Below, piece after piece: positions 8,877-17,350 of a stretch of DNA of 64,000 nt (position 1 is its first letter; each line of letters begins with the position of its first letter). The notes under the pieces were generated by a model that was not told the origin of the DNA, did no database searches, and was given only the letters and a program-made list of their open reading frames with translations. Location of the stretch: the NCBI GenBank assembly GCA_001306305.2, contig CP155577.1, positions 1,967,501 through 2,031,500 of the forward strand. The letters run 5' to 3'. The position numbers and the translations under genes are program-made. The stretch is from Citromicrobium bathyomarinum (lineage in GTDB: Bacteria; Pseudomonadota; Alphaproteobacteria; Sphingomonadales; Sphingomonadaceae).

Positions 8877-9929
8877 TCACGCCTGTCACTTCTGATTTTC
8901 ATCACGCTCGGTTGCGCGACGCCGGTTGCAGCCGAGCCGCAGCCGCTCGACGTCGATCCGCAGGCGGACTGGGTTCACGAACCGACCGGGCTGAACTTTC
9001 CCGCGCGGATCAGGGACCTCGGTCGCGATCGGATCGTCAGCTATCTGGCGGACGAGAACAATATCGGCGCGACCTATTTTACCGCCGACGACAGCGAGAT
9101 CCTGTCGGTTTTCGCTTATCGGGCCGGCAGCTACGATGTCTCAATGATGGCCGATGCAGCCATCAGCGCGATTTCAACTAACGATCGGTTGGGCACCATC
9201 GATACGGAAGGCGCGCTTTTTTCGACTTTCGGTGATGAGGCGATTGGCAAGGATAGCGGCGTCCTGGCGAGCTTTCCGGTGGATGGCCCCTACCGATCGA
9301 CCGCACTGGCCCTGTTCCGCTCCGGCAACTGGCTGATCAAGCTGCGCCTGTCGTCGAAACAGGTCGATGCACAGACGCTCGACAAGCGACTGGCGCTGCT
9401 CGCTTCGGGCCTTCCGCTGACGCCCCCGCCCTACTCCGCACCGCCCGCATACCGGCTCGCAGATTGCGGAAGCGTGCCCGCGCACGGGCAGGTCGGTCGG
9501 CGAGAGCTGTCGACGACCGACTGGATTATTGCGACCACGGTAATTTCGATTTCCTACGACGAGAGCGTTCAGGACCAGATTGCTGAGAAAACGGGTCAGC
9601 ACGACACCCCGCGCCTGTGCCGCGACGCTCGCTCGGAGCCGGGGCGCATGTTCTACCGCGAGGCGGAGAGCGGCGAACCTTCGGCGATCGTGTTCGGCGA
9701 TTCCGGGACGGTAGCCAGTGTTGGAACCGCCGATATCTCGCTGGACAAGAAGACGCCGCCTCCGGTGATCCTCGCGATCGGGAACGGCATGAAAACCGAA
9801 TTTTTCCAGGGCTTCGGGAGCATTCCGGGGTTCGATCAGATGATGCAGGTGCTCGAGAAGGGCCGCGTCATGGCGAGCGTCGAGCGTACCCCCGAAGGGT
9901 CCGCAATCACGCTTCCCCCGCCTGATTAG
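8874..9929 (+). CDS. Secreted protein of unknown function
   Basis: 351 residues with signal peptide MSRLSLLIFITLGCATPVAA. I do not recognise the family. The mature part starts with WVHEPTGLNFPARI, contains a Pro-rich joint LPLTPPPYSAPPAYR near residue 190, and two cysteines (ADCGS, RLCRD) that could form a disulfide. The start at 8874 is set by GGGGGAG and the signal peptide; an in-frame ATG at 8850 would add MLPREGEH and spoil the signal. It separates the MoxR gene from its probable VWA partner and is slightly less GC-biased than its neighbours, suggesting later insertion. Function is open. Confidence 0.75.
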   Translation: MSRLSLLIFITLGCATPVAAEPQPLDVDPQADWVHEPTGLNFPARIRDLGRDRIVSYLADENNIGATYFTADDSEILSVFAYRAGSYDVSMMADAAISAISTNDRLGTIDTEGALFSTFGDEAIGKDSGVLASFPVDGPYRSTALALFRSGNWLIKLRLSSKQVDAQTLDKRLALLASGLPLTPPPYSAPPAYRLADCGSVPAHGQVGRRELSTTDWIIATTVISISYDESVQDQIAEKTGQHDTPRLCRDARSEPGRMFYREAESGEPSAIVFGDSGTVASVGTADISLDKKTPPPVILAIGNGMKTEFFQGFGSIPGFDQMMQVLEKGRVMASVERTPEGSAITLPPPD

Positions 9930-9959
9930 GTGTTTGGCAGGAGGGCCTTGCCCCCTCCC

Positions 9960-11147
9960 TTACTGCACCGGGAAGCAGTCCGTGCCCGCGCGCTTGAGCG
10001 AGCTGCATGCGGCAAAGGCACCGGGGCCGGTCACGCGCAGGCGGTAATATTGCCGCCGGTCGACCACCGCAGGGATGATCGCCTTCTCGTATTCGCCGAG
10101 TTCGGGATAGCGCGCGCTGATGCGCGACCAGTAGGCTTCCGCCTCGCCGGGGCTGCTCTTGGCTGCCAGCTGGATCGTCTGTCCGCGAGCGCGCGGGCGG
10201 GCCTGGTCGAGCAGGTCGACCGGCTGCGGAGCCGGGCGTGCCACCTCGGCCAGCGCCGGGCGCCGCCGCTCGGATCGGGCCGTTTGGGGCTGGGGCTGTT
10301 CAGCCCGCGCCAGTCGCGGTTCGCTCTCCTGTAGCGGCGTCATCTCTTTCAGCGGCGGCTCGGGTCGCTGGACCAGATGGCCCCGTGCACCCGGCAGCGG
10401 ATTGGGCATGTTGAGCGCGACCCGCCTTGCCGTCTCGTCCGAGCCGACGCGCTGGTCGGTCACGACCACGGTGGTGGTCTCCGGCCGGGTCAGCGCAAAC
10501 AGCGCCCGCGCGAAATCGGCGGGCAGGCGGATGCAGCCATGCGATGCGGGATAGCCGGGCAGCTTGCCCGCGTGGATCGCGATCCCGCCCCAGGTCAGCC
10601 GCTGCATGTGCGGCATGGGCGCGTTGGAATAGATGTTGGAGCGGTGGAAGGTCCGCTTCTGCAGGATCGGGAACATGCCCGATGGCGTGGTGTGGCCGCG
10701 CTTGCCGGTAGAGACGGGCGAGCTGTTCCACAGCACACCGTCCTTGAACACGTACATCGTCTGTGATGGCTTGCTGATCACGATCAGCACGCCCGATTTG
10801 AGCACCGCGTTCACCGCCGGTGGCAATGTCGCGCCGTCCACCTTCGTCGCAGTGGCGGCGGGCACCGGCTTCGGCGGCCGCGGCGGCACTTTCTGGACCA
10901 CGGGGTTGGAGACGAATTCGATATTCTCCGCCGCATTGGCCGAAGTCTGAATCTCCAGCACACGCCCTGCCGACGTGACGAGCAGCAGCGCCGCACACAG
11001 CGCGGTCGCCAAGCTGATTATGGTAAAGCCCGCTTTAACCATATTTTCATTGATGGGGCTGCGGGCGATTCGGTTCAATGCTATTTGCGCAGACGAGCGC
11101 GATTGAGCGCGGGACTGTTGCCCCATTCCCTCCATCATCCTAGGCAT
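9960..11147 (-). CDS. L,D-transpeptidase (YkuD domain) with C-terminal SPOR domain
   Basis: Up to 395 residues. The YkuD catalytic domain has HAGKLPGYPASHGCIRLP, with the catalytic His and Cys of the HxxxxxxxxxSHGCxR motif around residues 192-207. Before it come a membrane anchor (VKAGFTIISLATALCAALLLV) and a Pro-rich linker. A long Ala/Arg/Pro/Gln-rich stretch leads to a SPOR-like domain at about 310-395 with a terminal Cys pair (FAACSSLKRAGTDCFPVQ). L,D-transpeptidases make 3-3 peptidoglycan cross-links or attach outer-membrane proteins; SPOR domains bind denuded septal glycan, so a division-site role is inferred. Start uncertain: ATG at 11147, 11126 or 11042 (just before the anchor). Confidence 0.88.
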   Translation of the reverse strand: MPRMMEGMGQQSRAQSRSSAQIALNRIARSPINENMVKAGFTIISLATALCAALLLVTSAGRVLEIQTSANAAENIEFVSNPVVQKVPPRPPKPVPAATATKVDGATLPPAVNAVLKSGVLIVISKPSQTMYVFKDGVLWNSSPVSTGKRGHTTPSGMFPILQKRTFHRSNIYSNAPMPHMQRLTWGGIAIHAGKLPGYPASHGCIRLPADFARALFALTRPETTTVVVTDQRVGSDETARRVALNMPNPLPGARGHLVQRPEPPLKEMTPLQESEPRLARAEQPQPQTARSERRRPALAEVARPAPQPVDLLDQARPRARGQTIQLAAKSSPGEAEAYWSRISARYPELGEYEKAIIPAVVDRRQYYRLRVTGPGAFAACSSLKRAGTDCFPVQ

Positions 11148-11173
11148 GCTGGCTGCTGAAGGAGCGGTTGCCA

Positions 11174-12355
11174 GTGTTTTTGAATTTCGTCGACGAGCTG
11201 CGCGCAGCGGGCATTTCCGCCAGCCTCAAGGAGCATCTCACGCTGCTCGAGGCGCTCGACAAGGATGTGATCGAGCAGACGCCCGAGGCGTTCTATTACC
11301 TCGCGCGCGCCACCTTCGTGAAGGACGAAGGCCTGCTCGACCGGTTCGACCAGGTCTTCGCCAAGGTCTTCAAGGGCATCATGACCGACTACGGCCAGAA
11401 CCCGGTCGAGATTCCCGAGGACTGGCTGAAGGCCGTGGCCGAGAAATACCTCACCGAGGAGGAAATGGCCGCGATCGAGAAGATGGGTTCGTGGGACGAG
11501 CTCATGGATACGCTCAAGAAGCGGCTCGAAGAGCAGAAGGAACGCCACGAGGGCGGCAACAAGTGGATCGGCACGGGCGGCACGTCGCCCTTCGGCCACT
11601 CCGGCTACCACCCCGAAGGCGTGCGGATTGGCGGCGAGAGCAAGAACAAGCGCGCCGTCAAGGTCTGGGAAAAGCGCGAGTTCAAGAATCTCGACAACAC
11701 CAAGGAACTGGGCACCCGCAACATCAAGATGGCGCTGCGCCGTCTGCGCCGCTTCGCGCGTGAGGGCGCGGCGGACGAGCTCGATATCGACCAGACGATC
11801 CGCGGCACCGCCAAGCAGGGCTGGCTCGACATCCACATGCGGCCCGAGCGCCGCAATGCGGTGAAGCTGCTGCTGTTCCTTGATGTCGGCGGGTCGATGG
11901 ACCCGTTCATCAAGGTGACCGAGGAGCTGTTCAGCGCGGCCACCAGCGAATTCAAGAACCTCGAATTCTTCTACTTCCACAACTGCCTCTACGAAGGCGT
12001 GTGGAAGGACAACAAGCGCCGCTGGCAGGAGCGGACCAAGACCTGGGACATCCTCCACAAGTTCGGCCACGACTACAAGATCGTGTTCGTCGGCGATGCC
12101 GCGATGAGCCCCTACGAGATCTCGCATCCGGGCGGCTCGGTCGAGCATATGAACGAGGAAGCGGGCGCGACTTGGATGCAGCGCATGACCAATACCTATC
12201 CCGCGACCGTGTGGCTCAACCCGATCCCCGAGCGGCAGTGGAGCTATTCGCAGTCCACCAGCATGATGAAGAAGCTGGTCAACGATCGCATGTACCCGCT
12301 GACGCTCGACGGGCTGGACGATGCGATGCGCGAGTTGAGCCGCAAGCAGGGTTAG
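11174..12355 (+). CDS. VWA domain-containing CoxE-like protein
   Basis: 393 residues, similar to the CoxE/COG3552 VWA family that pairs with MoxR ATPases. N-terminal helical part: FLNFVDELRAAGISASLKEH. The C-terminal VWA domain starts near residue 233, KLLLFLDVGGSMDPF, a MIDAS-type DxGxS in which the usual second residue is Val-Gly (DVGGS). YKIVFVGDAAMSPYEI and the final TLDGLDDAMRELSRKQ are typical. GTG at 11174 is chosen (AAGGAG 10 bases upstream, protein starts MFLNFVDEL); a TTG at 11168 is too close to the ribosome-binding site. Its ATPase partner is at 7954-8799. Confidence 0.88.
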   Translation: MFLNFVDELRAAGISASLKEHLTLLEALDKDVIEQTPEAFYYLARATFVKDEGLLDRFDQVFAKVFKGIMTDYGQNPVEIPEDWLKAVAEKYLTEEEMAAIEKMGSWDELMDTLKKRLEEQKERHEGGNKWIGTGGTSPFGHSGYHPEGVRIGGESKNKRAVKVWEKREFKNLDNTKELGTRNIKMALRRLRRFAREGAADELDIDQTIRGTAKQGWLDIHMRPERRNAVKLLLFLDVGGSMDPFIKVTEELFSAATSEFKNLEFFYFHNCLYEGVWKDNKRRWQERTKTWDILHKFGHDYKIVFVGDAAMSPYEISHPGGSVEHMNEEAGATWMQRMTNTYPATVWLNPIPERQWSYSQSTSMMKKLVNDRMYPLTLDGLDDAMRELSRKQG

Positions 12356-12385
12356 GATATGCTTCGCGGTGGAGGAGAGCCCCCA

Positions 12386-12757
12386 ATGCGTATCGCCATC
12401 GTACTTGCAGCGCCTCTGGTCCTGGGCTTCGCACCGGCCGAGCAGGCACCGGGTGCGCCTGAGGCGCTGCCCTTCGACATGCCCGGCTATTCGAAGCCTG
12501 CCCCGCTCGCCACGGGCGACCTCAAGGATTTCGTGAACCGCGCCACCTGCCGCGACACGATCGAGCAGGCGCGCGAGGAAAGCGGCCAGCCCAAGCTGGA
12601 AACGCAGCCTGCCGAGGCAGCCGAGCCGCTGCTCTACAAAGCGGTCGACCGCGATGTGGACGGGTGCGACGTGCTGGTGATGGCCGACGATACGGACGAT
12701 ATCCGCCCGGTGCCCGAAGGCGGCCCCGCGGTGATCCGGCCCGCCACGGGCAACTAG
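12386..12757 (+). CDS. Small secreted protein of unknown function
   Basis: 123 residues. A signal peptide MRIAIVLAAPLVLGFAPA is followed by an acidic mature domain with cysteines in RATCRD and DGCDVLV, probably a disulfide. No family recognised. The start at 12386 follows GGAGGAGAG; an in-frame ATG at 12359 would place polar residues before the signal peptide. It lies 30 bp after the VWA gene on the same strand and could be co-transcribed. Confidence 0.7.
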   Translation: MRIAIVLAAPLVLGFAPAEQAPGAPEALPFDMPGYSKPAPLATGDLKDFVNRATCRDTIEQAREESGQPKLETQPAEAAEPLLYKAVDRDVDGCDVLVMADDTDDIRPVPEGGPAVIRPATGN

Positions 12758-12791
12758 GCTTCCGCCAGACCGACCACAGCAGCTGAGATCG

Positions 12792-13688
12792 ATGGCTCAA
12801 ACCTTCGGCGCGAGCCGCTTCCAGCAGATTCGGCAGCGACTAGAAGCCTTCGATCCCGGCGAAGGCTGGCGGCTGTGGCTCTACGAGTTCCTGCTGTTCG
12901 GCTTCAAGCAAGGGTGGGCCTGCCTGTTCGGCGGGTTGCTGCTCGCGCTGCTGTTGGCGACGCACCTGTTCTATCCGGATGATGCCACCCTCGCCCGCTA
13001 CGATTTTCTGACGCTGGCCGCGCTGGGCATCCAGATCGGCATGCTCGCCTTTCGTCTGGAGACTTGGGATGAGGCGAAGGTGATCCTGATCTTTCACGTG
13101 GTCGGCACCGCGATGGAGGTGTTCAAGACCTACGCCGGATCATGGGTCTATCCCGAGGCATCGCTGCTTAGGATCGCGGGCGTGCCGCTGTTCTCCGGCT
13201 TCATGTATGCCTGCGTCGGCAGCTATATCGCGCGCGTGTGGCGGATATTCGACTTTCGCTACACCCACTACCCGCCCGCCTGGACCACGTGGCTGCTGGC
13301 GGTCGCGATCTACGCCAATTTCTTCCTCCACCATTTCTGGATCGACCTGCGCTGGCTGCTGTTCGCGGCGACCGCGCTGATCTTCTGGCGCACGCGCATC
13401 TACTTCCGCAATTTCCGCGAACACCGCTGGATGCCGTTGCTGCTGGGCTTTGGGCTGGTCGCGCTGTTCATCTGGCTGGCTGAGAATATCGCGACCTTCG
13501 CCAATGCGTGGAACTATCCCGGGCAGGAGGCAGGATGGCAGCCGGTCGGGCCGGAGAAGCTGGGCAGCTGGTTCCTGCTCATGCTGATCAGCTTCGTGCT
13601 GGTCGCGCTGGTGCAGCCGGTCCGGCGTCCCGGCAAATCGTCGGCCCCGGATGCGAAACCGATAGCGGAGCAGCCGGCACGCGCCTAA
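12792..13688 (+). CDS. DUF817 family integral membrane protein
   Basis: 298 residues, about eight hydrophobic segments. The features RLWLYEFLLFGFKQGWACLF, WVYPEASLLRIAGVPLFSGF, the MYACVGSYI helix and LAENIATFANAWNYPGQ match my memory of DUF817 membrane proteins, whose function is unknown. A short charged tail ends SSAPDAKPIAEQPARA. The gene precedes amj by 11 bp, so the two may be co-transcribed. Confidence 0.8.
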   Translation: MAQTFGASRFQQIRQRLEAFDPGEGWRLWLYEFLLFGFKQGWACLFGGLLLALLLATHLFYPDDATLARYDFLTLAALGIQIGMLAFRLETWDEAKVILIFHVVGTAMEVFKTYAGSWVYPEASLLRIAGVPLFSGFMYACVGSYIARVWRIFDFRYTHYPPAWTTWLLAVAIYANFFLHHFWIDLRWLLFAATALIFWRTRIYFRNFREHRWMPLLLGFGLVALFIWLAENIATFANAWNYPGQEAGWQPVGPEKLGSWFLLMLISFVLVALVQPVRRPGKSSAPDAKPIAEQPARA

Positions 13689-13699
13689 AGCAGCGCGCA

Positions 13700-14503
13700 A
13701 TGGACGCCCAACTGCTGGTCATCTGCCTGCTGACCTTCGTCATTCATCTGATCGGCACGCTGGCCTACGCAGCCCGCATCGCAGGCGTGCGCACGCGGCG
13801 CATCGCGATGAGTTTTGCGCTGTTCAACGTACTGGTGCTGGTCTCGCGCACCGCCAACGGCTTCCTGGGGCCGTTCCTTGCCAAGCGGGTGGAGAACCGC
13901 TTGCAGTTCGGCGGCGGGGGCGATCTGGCTTGGGATTTCCGGCTCGTGCTGCTCTCCGCAAGTCTGGCCGTGCTGGTGGGCATCGTGCTGGTGCCGACCG
14001 CGCAGCGGCTGTTCGCGGTCGCGATCGGGCATTTCCAGCGCCACCGTTCGACCGGGCGGATGCTGCTGCGCAGCGCCTCGCCCACCGGCGTGCGGATCAT
14101 CCGCGAATCGATCGCCGCGCCCTCACGCGCGACCTTCACCGGCCTCGGCAAGCCACGCGGCGTCAGCTGGACCGTGCTCGCGGCTAATGCATTGGCGCAG
14201 GCGCTGCTGGTGGTGGGGGTGCTCGCCTCGATCTACGCGGGCTATCTCAACCCCGAATTCCGGGTCACCGCCTCGCAGCTCTCCGCCGTCATCAACGGGG
14301 TCGCGACGATCCTGCTGTTTGCGCTGATCGACCCGCAGATTTCGGTGATGACCGACGATGTGGTCGACGGGAAGACAAGCGAGGCGGAGTTCCGCCGTAC
14401 GATCGTGTGGATCAGCTTCAGCAGGCTGGCGGGCACCGTGCTGGCGCAGGCGGTGTTCATCCCCGGCGCGCTGGCGGTTGCGTGGATCGCCGGGGCGTTC
14501 TGA
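13700..14503 (+). CDS. amj: Amj-type lipid II flippase (DUF2837)
   Basis: 267 residues. Begins MDAQLLVICLLTFVIHLIGT, then LAYAARIAGVRTRRIAMSFA and NVLVLVSRTANGFLGPFLAK, the most conserved part of Amj (alternate to MurJ), with about six transmembrane segments. Amj moves lipid II across the membrane and can replace MurJ in Bacillus subtilis. The start at 13700 directly follows the DUF817 gene; an in-frame extension back to 13508 would overlap it in another frame and has no family support. Function is by family resemblance; whether it is the main or the backup flippase here is unknown. Confidence 0.82.
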   Translation: MDAQLLVICLLTFVIHLIGTLAYAARIAGVRTRRIAMSFALFNVLVLVSRTANGFLGPFLAKRVENRLQFGGGGDLAWDFRLVLLSASLAVLVGIVLVPTAQRLFAVAIGHFQRHRSTGRMLLRSASPTGVRIIRESIAAPSRATFTGLGKPRGVSWTVLAANALAQALLVVGVLASIYAGYLNPEFRVTASQLSAVINGVATILLFALIDPQISVMTDDVVDGKTSEAEFRRTIVWISFSRLAGTVLAQAVFIPGALAVAWIAGAF

Positions 14504-14525
14504 CCGGCGGCTTCAGCGCGACCGA

Positions 14526-15545
14526 TCAGTAGGCGTCGACCGTTGCGAACAGCGCCTGGATCTGTTCGCGTTCCACCTCTTCCAGCTCCGGCCGCCAGAT
14601 ATCGAAGATCAGCACCAGCCGATCCTTCGCCGCGTTGTTCCACGCTTCATGCTCGACACTATCATCGAACATCATCAGCTTGCCGACTTCCCAGCTTTTC
14701 TGAAGCGGGCCGACACGCAGCGCGCCCTCGCCCGGCACGATCAGCGGCAGATGGCAGATGAAGCGGGTGTTGATCATGCCGTGATGCGGCGGGATGCGCT
14801 TGCCCGCTGCGAGCAGCGAGAACATGGGCGTTGGCGCGCGCGACACAATCCGGCACAGCGGGGCGCGCTCGTTCAACGTTGCAGTCGTGATCGGGCACAG
14901 GGCGGTGCGTTCATCGACGAACACGCCCTTCTCGGTCAGTTCGAAACTGGTCCAGTCCCGGTTTTCGAGCATGCCGTGAACATCGCCCTGCGGGCGGTCA
15001 TGAATCTTCTTCACGTAAGCGTCGAAACCGCCGGTCGCGCCCAGCAGGGCCTCTGCTTCGGTACGGATGGCGTCGGTCTGCGCCTCGACCGCTTCGGCCC
15101 AGGCGAACTCTTCGCGATCGGCAAAATGGACCAGCGGCAAGCCGTCGTAAAAGAAAGTCTGCGGATTTTGCGGATAGCGGACCGGCACCGGGGCACGGCT
15201 TGCCTTGCCCTGCATGATCGCGATCGAGTTGGCAAAGCGCGGGTGCCAGTCCTTGCGCGGGAAACCCATCGCAGCAAGACCCTGTTCCAGATGGTTGGCG
15301 AATTGCCGGTCGAGCCAGCCCATCATCTCGCTCACGTGGCCCGCAATCGGCTCCCCTGCCCGGCCGAGCCGGTGGAGATGTTGAAGGCCGACATTGTAAT
15401 AGCCCGATGCCGCGCGGTTGTCGCCCGCGATGAGGTGGTGATCGGCCATCGCGATCATCGCTTCGACATCGCTGCCATTGGCGATAAGCCGCCGCTTTGC
15501 CTCGTCCTGAGACATAGCGGGTTGCGGGTTGGGGGTGCTGTTCAT
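14526..15545 (-). CDS. Aspartyl/asparaginyl beta-hydroxylase domain protein
   Basis: 339 residues. An N-terminal TPR-like helical region (DEAKRRLIANGSDVEAMIAM through about residue 75) is followed by an Fe(II)/2-oxoglutarate-dependent hydroxylase domain with IPPHHGMINTRFICHLPLIV (HH and downstream 2-OG Arg/Thr) and MMFDDSVEHEAWNN, the second His of the metal triad. The ATG overlaps the namZ stop in TGATG, so it is the last gene of the DOMON-namZ operon. Related enzymes hydroxylate Asp/Asn in proteins or modify lipids (LpxO); the substrate here is unknown. Confidence 0.85.
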   Translation of the reverse strand: MNSTPNPQPAMSQDEAKRRLIANGSDVEAMIAMADHHLIAGDNRAASGYYNVGLQHLHRLGRAGEPIAGHVSEMMGWLDRQFANHLEQGLAAMGFPRKDWHPRFANSIAIMQGKASRAPVPVRYPQNPQTFFYDGLPLVHFADREEFAWAEAVEAQTDAIRTEAEALLGATGGFDAYVKKIHDRPQGDVHGMLENRDWTSFELTEKGVFVDERTALCPITTATLNERAPLCRIVSRAPTPMFSLLAAGKRIPPHHGMINTRFICHLPLIVPGEGALRVGPLQKSWEVGKLMMFDDSVEHEAWNNAAKDRLVLIFDIWRPELEEVEREQIQALFATVDAY

Positions 15546-16741
15546 CAGTAAAGTAGGACCCGTTCGATCTGGTCGCGCCATTCGGTCTCGTCGTTCGCTG
15601 CCATCCGGTCGAGGTCTACCGGAGAGGCGGAGGGATTATCGACCCATTCGCGCAAGGCCGGGCCACCGTTGATCACGTCGATCGCCAGCCGGTCCAGCTC
15701 GTATTCGTAGGGAAAATCGCGCCAGATCTCGTAATCCGGATAGAGCGCGCGGATCGCCTTGAAGGCGAGCGCCTGCAACCGCCATGGGCGGAAATGCGTG
15801 TGGTCGTAGAATGGCCCTTCTGCGTGGATCATCAGCCCGTTGCACAGCTGGCCCGCGTGCTTGTGGAAGGTCGGTTCGAACCAGCATTCGCGAAGCGCGC
15901 AGCCTTTCAGCCAGCTTGGCGCGATCCGGCGCATTTCGGCGTGGACCGCCTTGGCGTCGATATCGGGCGCGCCGAACAGCACCTCGAGCGGGCGGGTCGT
16001 GCCCCGCCCCTCGCTCAGCGTGGCGCCTTCGATCATCACTGTGCCGGCATAGGCGCGGGCCATGTTGACGTTGGCGGCGTTGGGCGAAGGATTGATCCAG
16101 ACGCGGTTTTCGGGCCAGCCATGGCCGGGGCCATCAGGCTCCCAGCCCTCCATCGCGATCACCCGGTAATCGACCTCGAGCCCGAAATGCTTGATGAACC
16201 AGTGGCCCATCTCGCCCATGGTCAGGCCGTGGCGCATCGGCATCGGCCCGGCCCCGACGAAGCTTTCCTGCCCCGGCATCAGCATCGTGCCTTCCACCGG
16301 GCGACCGGCGGGATTGGGACGATCGAGCACCCACACGCTCTTGCGCGTCTTCGCCGCCTCTTCCAGCAGGTAGAGCAGCGTGGTGACGAAGGTGTAGATG
16401 CGGCAGCCAAGGTCCTGCAGGTCGAACAGGAACACATCCGCGCTCGACATCATCTGGCCCGTGGGGCGGCGCACCTCGCCATAGAGGCTGAACACGGGGA
16501 TGCCGTAGGTGGGATCGGTCTCGTCCGCCGTCTCCACCATATTGTCCTGCTTGTCGCCCTTGAGCCCGTGCTGCGGGCCGAACGCGGACGACACGTTCAC
16601 CCCCGCGGCGACCAGCGCGTCGAGACTGTGCTCCAGATCCCTCGTGACCGATGCCGGGTGGGCAACAAGCGCGACCCGCTTGCCTTCGAGTGGTTTGCGC
16701 AGGTCCGGCTCTGAAAGAAGCCGGTCGATCCCGAATTTCAT
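15545..16741 (-). CDS. DUF1343 / exo-beta-N-acetylmuramidase NamZ-like protein
   Basis: 398 residues, whole-length DUF1343. Seen: FGIDRLL start, RVALVAHPASVTRDLEHSLD, FGPQHGLKGDKQDNM, IPVFSLYGE.RRPT, DLQDLGCRIYTFVTTL (the DxQDVGxRxYT signature), VWVLDRPNPAGR, ATLSEGRGTTRPLEVLFGAP. Bacillus NamZ removes terminal MurNAc from peptidoglycan fragments during cell-wall recycling. No signal peptide is visible here, which suggests cytoplasmic recycling of imported muropeptides. It is coupled on both sides: 4-bp overlap with the DOMON-like gene, 1-bp TGATG overlap with the hydroxylase gene. Confidence 0.9.
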   Translation of the reverse strand: MKFGIDRLLSEPDLRKPLEGKRVALVAHPASVTRDLEHSLDALVAAGVNVSSAFGPQHGLKGDKQDNMVETADETDPTYGIPVFSLYGEVRRPTGQMMSSADVFLFDLQDLGCRIYTFVTTLLYLLEEAAKTRKSVWVLDRPNPAGRPVEGTMLMPGQESFVGAGPMPMRHGLTMGEMGHWFIKHFGLEVDYRVIAMEGWEPDGPGHGWPENRVWINPSPNAANVNMARAYAGTVMIEGATLSEGRGTTRPLEVLFGAPDIDAKAVHAEMRRIAPSWLKGCALRECWFEPTFHKHAGQLCNGLMIHAEGPFYDHTHFRPWRLQALAFKAIRALYPDYEIWRDFPYEYELDRLAIDVINGGPALREWVDNPSASPVDLDRMAANDETEWRDQIERVLLY

Positions 16742-17301
16742 GCGTGCTGAAGTGCCTCTTTGGGTTTGGCCGGTGCGCTGCTGCCGAAACGGATGGCAAA
16801 GCTCATCGGATCATGGAAGTCGGGCTCGTCCCGGCGGTGGGCCATCGACCATAGCGAATGGTGCCCGCCTTCTTCCTCGATCACCGCGCATAGCGAAGCC
16901 GAGCTGACCCCGTCCAGTACGCGTGCGGGCAGCCGCACGGTTACCGTGATGACCTGAGGGCCTCGCTGGAAATCGATCTGCGGCGGCACCTCGGGCACAT
17001 AATCGCCGGCGCGCTTGCGATAGGATGCGAACTTGAAAGCGGCCCAGTCACCCGCAGGCGCGAAGTTGAATTCGCGATAGCGCCCGTTCTGGTCGTAGAC
17101 GAAGAATTCGAGGCAGGTCCGCCGCCACAGATCTTCCTCGCTACGATGCGCGAAGCCGCGCGGCACCACCACCTTGGCCGCCTGGTTGATGCGATAGCGC
17201 AGCAGCAGCTCGCCGCCCATCAGGCGCATCATGGTGACCGAGATCCCGCTCACGTCGAGCGGCGGCGTGGTTGGATGTGGCTTCAACCTGTACGTTTGCA
17301 T
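16738..17301 (-). CDS. DOMON-like domain-containing protein
   Basis: 187 residues with no signal peptide. The central part WRRTCLEFFVYDQNGRYREF and NFAPAGDWAAFKFASYRKRA matches DOMON-like (carbohydrate-binding-like) proteins that commonly sit beside namZ and tyrS in sphingomonads. It is the first gene of a minus-strand operon with namZ and the hydroxylase, and overlaps namZ by ATGA. It starts 49 bp from divergent tyrS, so the two share a promoter region. Ligand and role are unknown; cell-wall sugar binding is an inference from context. Confidence 0.8.
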   Translation of the reverse strand: MQTYRLKPHPTTPPLDVSGISVTMMRLMGGELLLRYRINQAAKVVVPRGFAHRSEEDLWRRTCLEFFVYDQNGRYREFNFAPAGDWAAFKFASYRKRAGDYVPEVPPQIDFQRGPQVITVTVRLPARVLDGVSSASLCAVIEEEGGHHSLWSMAHRRDEPDFHDPMSFAIRFGSSAPAKPKEALQHA

Positions 17302-17350
17302 TTTCGACCCCCCATGCTAGCGGGCCCGGTCATTCCCCCCGGAGGAACCA

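Noticed and set aside
12358-12385. Second copy of the 8847-8876 hairpin
   Set aside because: ATATGCTTCGCGGTGGAGGAG resembles it at the left arm, but the right arm does not pair.
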